9,322 nt of DNA from JANMEX01 sp049696015 (GTDB lineage: Bacteria > Pseudomonadota > Alphaproteobacteria > Rhizobiales > Rhizobiaceae), in the NCBI GenBank assembly GCA_049696015.1, contig JBAVTG010000033.1, positions 1 through 9,322 of the forward strand, read 5' to 3'. A model generated the notes under the pieces. The model saw nothing but the letters and a program-made list of their open reading frames with translations. It ran no database searches and was not told where the DNA came from. Position numbers and translations under genes: made by a program. Positions 6,749 through 9,322 of the stretch are shown here, piece after piece (position 1 is the first letter of the stretch; each line of letters begins with the position of its first letter).

Positions 6749-6825
6749 GCGATTGTAGCTCAGTTGGTTAGAGCGCCGGATTGTGGATCCGGAGGTCGAC
6801 GGTTCGAACCCGCCCAATCGTACCA
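6749..6825 (+). tRNA. tRNA-His (anticodon GTG), CCA encoded
   Basis: A full cloverleaf can be drawn. The acceptor is GCGATTG (6749-6755) with CAATCGT (6815-6821). The D stem is GCTC/GAGC, the anticodon stem CCGGA/TCCGG, and the loop TTGTGGA, with anticodon GTG at 6783-6785. The T arm is GACGG-TTCGAAC-CCGCC (6798-6814). The end is discriminator A6822 then CCA. There is no G at position -1 (T6748), the first pair is G1-U72, and the discriminator is A73. This is the form of tRNA-His known from alphaproteobacteria, which lost the G-1 identity element. The T stem has one A-C mismatch (A6799 with C6813). The gene ends 5 bp from the stop codon of the convergent 84-aa membrane protein gene. Confidence 0.96.
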
Positions 6826-6830
6826 TTTCT

Positions 6831-7085
6831 TCAGGAAATGCCGCGCCACCGCCGCAAGGCCTCGATGAGCGAAAAGACCGTCGCGATCAAAACCAGCGGC
6901 GCGATCAGCACAAGATCGACCCGGATGTTACAGTCGCCGGGGCAGGTGCTCAAAATCCAGGCGTTCCAGGCAAACGCTCCAATCCAGGCGGCGATTGTCA
7001 AAGGAAAGATGACACTGGAGCGCCGGAAGCGCAGAAGCAGCACGAAAAACGCGCCGATTACGATCAAGTACAGTGCAAATCCCAT
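6831..7085 (-). CDS. Small membrane protein of unknown function, downstream of xseA
   Basis: An 84-aa hydrophobic protein that I cannot assign to a named family. It shows about three membrane segments: residues 2-16 (GFALYLIVIGAFFVL), about 23-42 (IFPLTIAAWIGAFAWNAW), and about 55-74 (VDLVLIAPLVLIATVFSLIE). The connecting loop holds two cysteines (STCPGDCNIR, Cys46 and Cys50), and the tail is basic (LRRWRGIS). The ATG at 7085 begins 10 bp after the xseA stop on the same strand, so it is very probably translated from the xseA transcript; GGGAAG upstream is a modest ribosome binding site. The frame stays open upstream to 7196, but that part is only the antisense-like, Arg-rich overlap with xseA. 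The coding call rests on the coherent hydrophobic pattern and tight spacing. Confidence 0.7.
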   Translation of the reverse strand: MGFALYLIVIGAFFVLLLRFRRSSVIFPLTIAAWIGAFAWNAWILSTCPGDCNIRVDLVLIAPLVLIATVFSLIEALRRWRGIS

Positions 7086-7095
7086 AACTTCCCGC

Positions 7096-8589
7096 CTAGA
7101 AAAGCGCTCCCTGCGACGGCAGCGCCGATTTGGGTTTGGATTTGGCTGGAGCAGGGTTTGCGGACGTTTCCTGCACTTGCACGGACCCATCGGCAAACTC
7201 CAGCGTCAAATGCTGTCCTGCGCTCACCGCTGACTTGGCCCGAACCATCCTGTCATTTTCGTCGCGTACCAACGCGAAACCGCGCTGCAGGACACGTTTG
7301 TGGCTGAGTCCCTCCGCCAGTCGCCAGACGGCCGCAAGGCGCTCTTCTAAACGATGGCGGCGCGTATCAACCGCTTTATCGGCACGCCCCTGAATGGTCT
7401 TCAACTGCTGGCGGCCAAACTGGATTATCTGCGCCCGTGACGTCAGTGCTCGGTACGCGCGGTCTGCAAATCCTGAGAGCCGCTCTTTGCGCCGCTCCAT
7501 CATCCGGGTTAAAAGAACTGGCTGCAGGCGCGCAGAGGCGCCGTTGACGAACCGCGCATGCTTGACGTCAACACCCGATTTCAATCCCCGCTCGAGCCGC
7601 GTCACCGCCTCGTCAAACCGGCGGCGCGGCAAGGCAAGCAGCATGTCGGGCGAGGGCAGGCCCCGCGCGCTGGTCGCCACCGCCTGCCGTTTGCGCTCAA
7701 AGGCGCGTGTGACGGCGCCTGACAGCCGCGCTGCCAGCGAGGCCAAAGTCGCCTCAAGCTCGGCCTTGACAGGAACAGCCATTTCCGCCGCGCCGGTTGG
7801 AGTTGGCGCGCGCACATCGGCGGCGTAGTCGATCAGTGTCCAATCCGTCTCATGACCGACAGCCGAGATTACTGGAATATGCGAAGCCGCAACGGCGCGC
7901 ACGACAATCTCGTCGTTGAAGCCCCAAAGGTCTTCCAGCGACCCGCCGCCGCGGGCCACGATCAAAACATCGGGCATGGCAATGCCAAGGGCCGGATCCA
8001 GCGCATTGAACCCGTTCACAGCCGCCGCGACTTCCGGCCCGCAGGTTTCGCCCTGCACGCGAACCGGCCAGACGATGACATGAACTGGAAATCGATCGGT
8101 GATGCGGTGGATGATGTCGCGGATGACAGCGCCGGTCGGCGAGGTAATGACGCCGATGACTTTGGGCATGAAGGGCAGAAGCTGCTTGGCCGCGTCTGAG
8201 AACAGGCCTTCGGCGGCAAGCTTGCGCTTGCGCTCTTCGAGCAATGCCATCAGCGCGCCAGCGCCAGCCGGCTCGATCTGCTCGATGACGATCTGGTATT
8301 TCGACGAGCCCGGGAAAGTGGTCAATTTGCCGGTGGCAATCACCTCCATGCCTTCTTCCGGCTGGAACTTCAGCTTGGAGAACGAGCCGCGCCAGACCAC
8401 CGCTTCGATGCGCGATTTGTCATCCTTCAGCGAAAAATACGCATGGCCGGATGAGTGCGGCCCGCGGTACCCGGAAATCTCGCCGCGCACCCGCACATGG
8501 CCGAAACTATCTTCGACAAGCCGCTTCAGCGCCCCGGAAATCTCCGAGACGGTGAATTCAGCGGCGTTGGAAGGCGATTCGTCGGTCAT
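7096..8589 (-). CDS. xseA: Exodeoxyribonuclease VII large subunit
   Basis: Catalytic large subunit (497 aa from the chosen start) of exonuclease VII, which with several XseB subunits degrades single-stranded DNA from both ends to acid-soluble oligonucleotides in repair and recombination. An N-terminal OB-fold is visible (FTVSEISGALKRLVEDSFG, VRVRGEISG; about 12-108). The nuclease domain follows, with ITSPTGAVIRDI (148-159), the hallmark ARGGGSLEDLWGFNDE (212-227) and AVGHETDWTLID then APTPTGAAE (243-269). A long Arg-rich coiled-coil region and the small C-terminal domain (LQRGFALVRDEND) complete it. The ATG at 8589 gives MTDESPSNAAEF, matching rhizobial XseA N-termini; longer forms from 8628 or 8661 are possible, and no site has a clear Shine-Dalgarno sequence. 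All hallmark motifs are intact. xseB is not in the window. The small membrane protein gene follows closely in the same unit. Confidence 0.97.
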   Translation of the reverse strand: MTDESPSNAAEFTVSEISGALKRLVEDSFGHVRVRGEISGYRGPHSSGHAYFSLKDDKSRIEAVVWRGSFSKLKFQPEEGMEVIATGKLTTFPGSSKYQIVIEQIEPAGAGALMALLEERKRKLAAEGLFSDAAKQLLPFMPKVIGVITSPTGAVIRDIIHRITDRFPVHVIVWPVRVQGETCGPEVAAAVNGFNALDPALGIAMPDVLIVARGGGSLEDLWGFNDEIVVRAVAASHIPVISAVGHETDWTLIDYAADVRAPTPTGAAEMAVPVKAELEATLASLAARLSGAVTRAFERKRQAVATSARGLPSPDMLLALPRRRFDEAVTRLERGLKSGVDVKHARFVNGASARLQPVLLTRMMERRKERLSGFADRAYRALTSRAQIIQFGRQQLKTIQGRADKAVDTRRHRLEERLAAVWRLAEGLSHKRVLQRGFALVRDENDRMVRAKSAVSAGQHLTLEFADGSVQVQETSANPAPAKSKPKSALPSQGALF

Positions 8590-8629
8590 GGCACCATGAG
8601 CGGCAAACGCGCGGTGCCCGTCAAGCATC

Positions 8630-8678
8630 GGTTTTGAGCGATGTCGAAAACCATTTTGCAACCGATTGTCGGTATCAT
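8630..8678 (+). promoter_or_regulatory. Divergent region xseA / membrane protein: inverted repeats and a -10 box
   Basis: The 95 bp between the two divergent genes hold GGTTTT (8630-8635) with AAAACC (8647-8652), a perfect 6-bp inverted repeat, and ACCGA-TTG-TCGGT (8661-8673), a perfect 5-bp hairpin. TATCAT (8673-8678) matches the -10 consensus at 5 of 6 positions, though no clear -35 precedes it. Transcription from it would start at about 8684-8686, on top of the ATG at 8685. Confidence 0.35.
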
Positions 8679-8684
8679 GCGTCC

Positions 8685-9152
8685 ATGAGCGGAACCGTGC
8701 TGCATTACGACCTGCCCAATCCCGGTTTCCAGCGGGCGATCTTCACGATTGCCGGACTGTTTGCGCTGGTCATCTGCCCCTATGAATTGTGGCGCGGCGT
8801 CTGGCCGCTGAATATCACCACTCCGTTCTTCGGCTTCATTATGCTGGGCGGCATGAGCGTCGGCGCTGCGTTCGTCTGGGCCGGGCTTGGTTCGCCGTCT
8901 GGAAAGCTGGAGTTTCGTCCAGGTCTTTTGGAAGTCGAAAGGCAATTTCTGTTCGGTGCGCGCCGGACCATAGTCCGGGCTGCCGATATCAGATCGATCG
9001 ATGTGATTGAAGATACGAATATGGAAGGCCCGAATGACTGGCACGCGGTCATCAATGTCAACGGCATGAAACCGCTGTACTCGCGGCCGCTGTCCACCAA
9101 ACAAGCCGCCGAACGGCAAGCGGCGGAGTTTAGGGCGGCGCTGGGACTGTGA
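8685..9152 (+). CDS. Two-helix membrane protein with PH-like C-terminal domain, function unknown
   Basis: A 155-aa protein I do not recognise by name. After a short N-terminus (MSGTVLHYDLPNPGFQR) come two membrane helices, residues about 18-37 (AIFTIAGLFALVICPYELW) and about 45-68 (TPFFGFIMLGGMSVGAAFVWAGL). A soluble beta-rich domain follows, about 71-155 (GKLEFRPGLLEVERQFLFGARRTIVRAADI, then HAVINVNG). It looks like the PH-like domains of bacterial membrane proteins, where a strand pattern 'x-L-x-V-x-R' and an 'I-x-x-I-D-V' strand are common, and ends in a helix rich in Ala and Gln (TKQAAERQAAEFRAAL). The start is ATG at 8685; a TTG at 8634 in the same frame would add 17 polar residues (SDVENHFATDC...) without a ribosome binding site. 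There is no Shine-Dalgarno sequence before 8685 either, and the -10 box position suggests a leaderless mRNA. Probably an inner-membrane protein with its C-terminal domain in the cytoplasm. Confidence 0.75.
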   Translation: MSGTVLHYDLPNPGFQRAIFTIAGLFALVICPYELWRGVWPLNITTPFFGFIMLGGMSVGAAFVWAGLGSPSGKLEFRPGLLEVERQFLFGARRTIVRAADIRSIDVIEDTNMEGPNDWHAVINVNGMKPLYSRPLSTKQAAERQAAEFRAALGL

Positions 9153-9322
9153 AGCGCGTTTAACCTCGCCCCGGTAGTGGCCCGAGGGGCCGGAGAGGGG
9201 AAGTCTGGTCAGCATTGCGCACCATCGCGCCTGCTCATCGCATCCGATCATTTCAAAGATCTGGGAAACAGGGCGTGTGGTCCTGCCTCTGTAATTTTAG
9301 TATGCGGCATCGCCACACACCC
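9153..9322. other. Gene-free right end with inverted repeats
   Basis: I see no coding sequence here. Just after the membrane protein stop are an imperfect GC-rich fold containing GGCCC-GAG-GGGCC (9179-9191), and CCCCGG (9168-9173) facing CCGGAGAGGGG, without a T run. At the edge, GGGCGTGTGG (9271-9280) and CCACACACCC (9313-9322) are inverted repeats matching at 9 of 10 positions, with TGCC/GGCA forming a second short stem inside. This may be the 3' end or regulatory leader of a gene beyond the window. Confidence 0.4.

Noticed and set aside
8590..8661. Longer XseA N-terminus from 8628 or 8661
   Set aside because: The added residues do not resemble XseA and have no ribosome binding site; the family N-terminus begins at about 8589.
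8586..9251. 221-aa minus-strand frame
   Set aside because: It lies opposite the two-helix membrane protein and is full of charged, low-similarity sequence; the plus-strand product has coherent helices.
1..9322. CRISPR array, insertion sequence, prophage, toxin-antitoxin or defence genes
   Set aside because: No direct-repeat series, transposase or integrase motifs, or small paired toxin-like genes were seen; the tRNA-His 3' end is not followed by an integrase or a repeated att segment.

Overview
This window looks like chromosomal DNA of an alphaproteobacterium, probably of the order Hyphomicrobiales (rhizobia and relatives). Four things point there. The XseA and phasin proteins are of rhizobial type. 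There is a PdhS/CbrA-type cell-cycle kinase. A perfect CtrA box (TTAA-N7-TTAA) is present. The tRNA-His lacks G-1 and carries A73, a known alphaproteobacterial peculiarity. Gene order runs fbpB-fbpA-kinase (minus strand), then phasin and tRNA-His (plus), then an 84-aa membrane protein gene and xseA (minus), then a PH-like membrane protein gene (plus). I recall a cbrA/phaP1 neighbourhood in Sinorhizobium meliloti with fbpA nearby, but could not check it here.

Left part (1-2569): the end of a ferric-iron ABC importer operon read leftward. fbpA encodes the periplasmic Fe3+-binding protein, with signal peptide and Tyr-Tyr iron clamp. It is followed after about 60 bp by the fused two-domain permease fbpB, which runs off the window edge. 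A GC-rich stem-loop lies between the two genes, and dyad-symmetric sequence lies upstream of fbpA.

Middle (2570-6651): a 1094-aa soluble PAS-domain histidine kinase of the PdhS family, the class that acts on DivK and so on CtrA. It is transcribed divergently from phaP, a phasin that coats polyhydroxybutyrate granules. The 223-bp divergent region is the most informative regulatory stretch. It has a CtrA box overlapping a candidate kinase promoter, and a 29-bp TGC-rich dyad (probable PhaR operator) overlapping the -35 of the phasin promoter. A strong intrinsic terminator ends phaP.

Right part (6749-9322): tRNA-His(GTG) abuts, tail to tail, a two-gene unit (xseA, then the 84-aa membrane protein). 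xseA encodes the large subunit of exodeoxyribonuclease VII. Divergent from xseA is a 155-aa protein with two membrane helices and a PH-like tail, possibly translated from a leaderless mRNA. The last 170 bp hold no gene but contain inverted repeats.

I see no mobile element, CRISPR array, toxin-antitoxin pair or defence system. The window reads as core genome; the novelty, if any, is regulatory.
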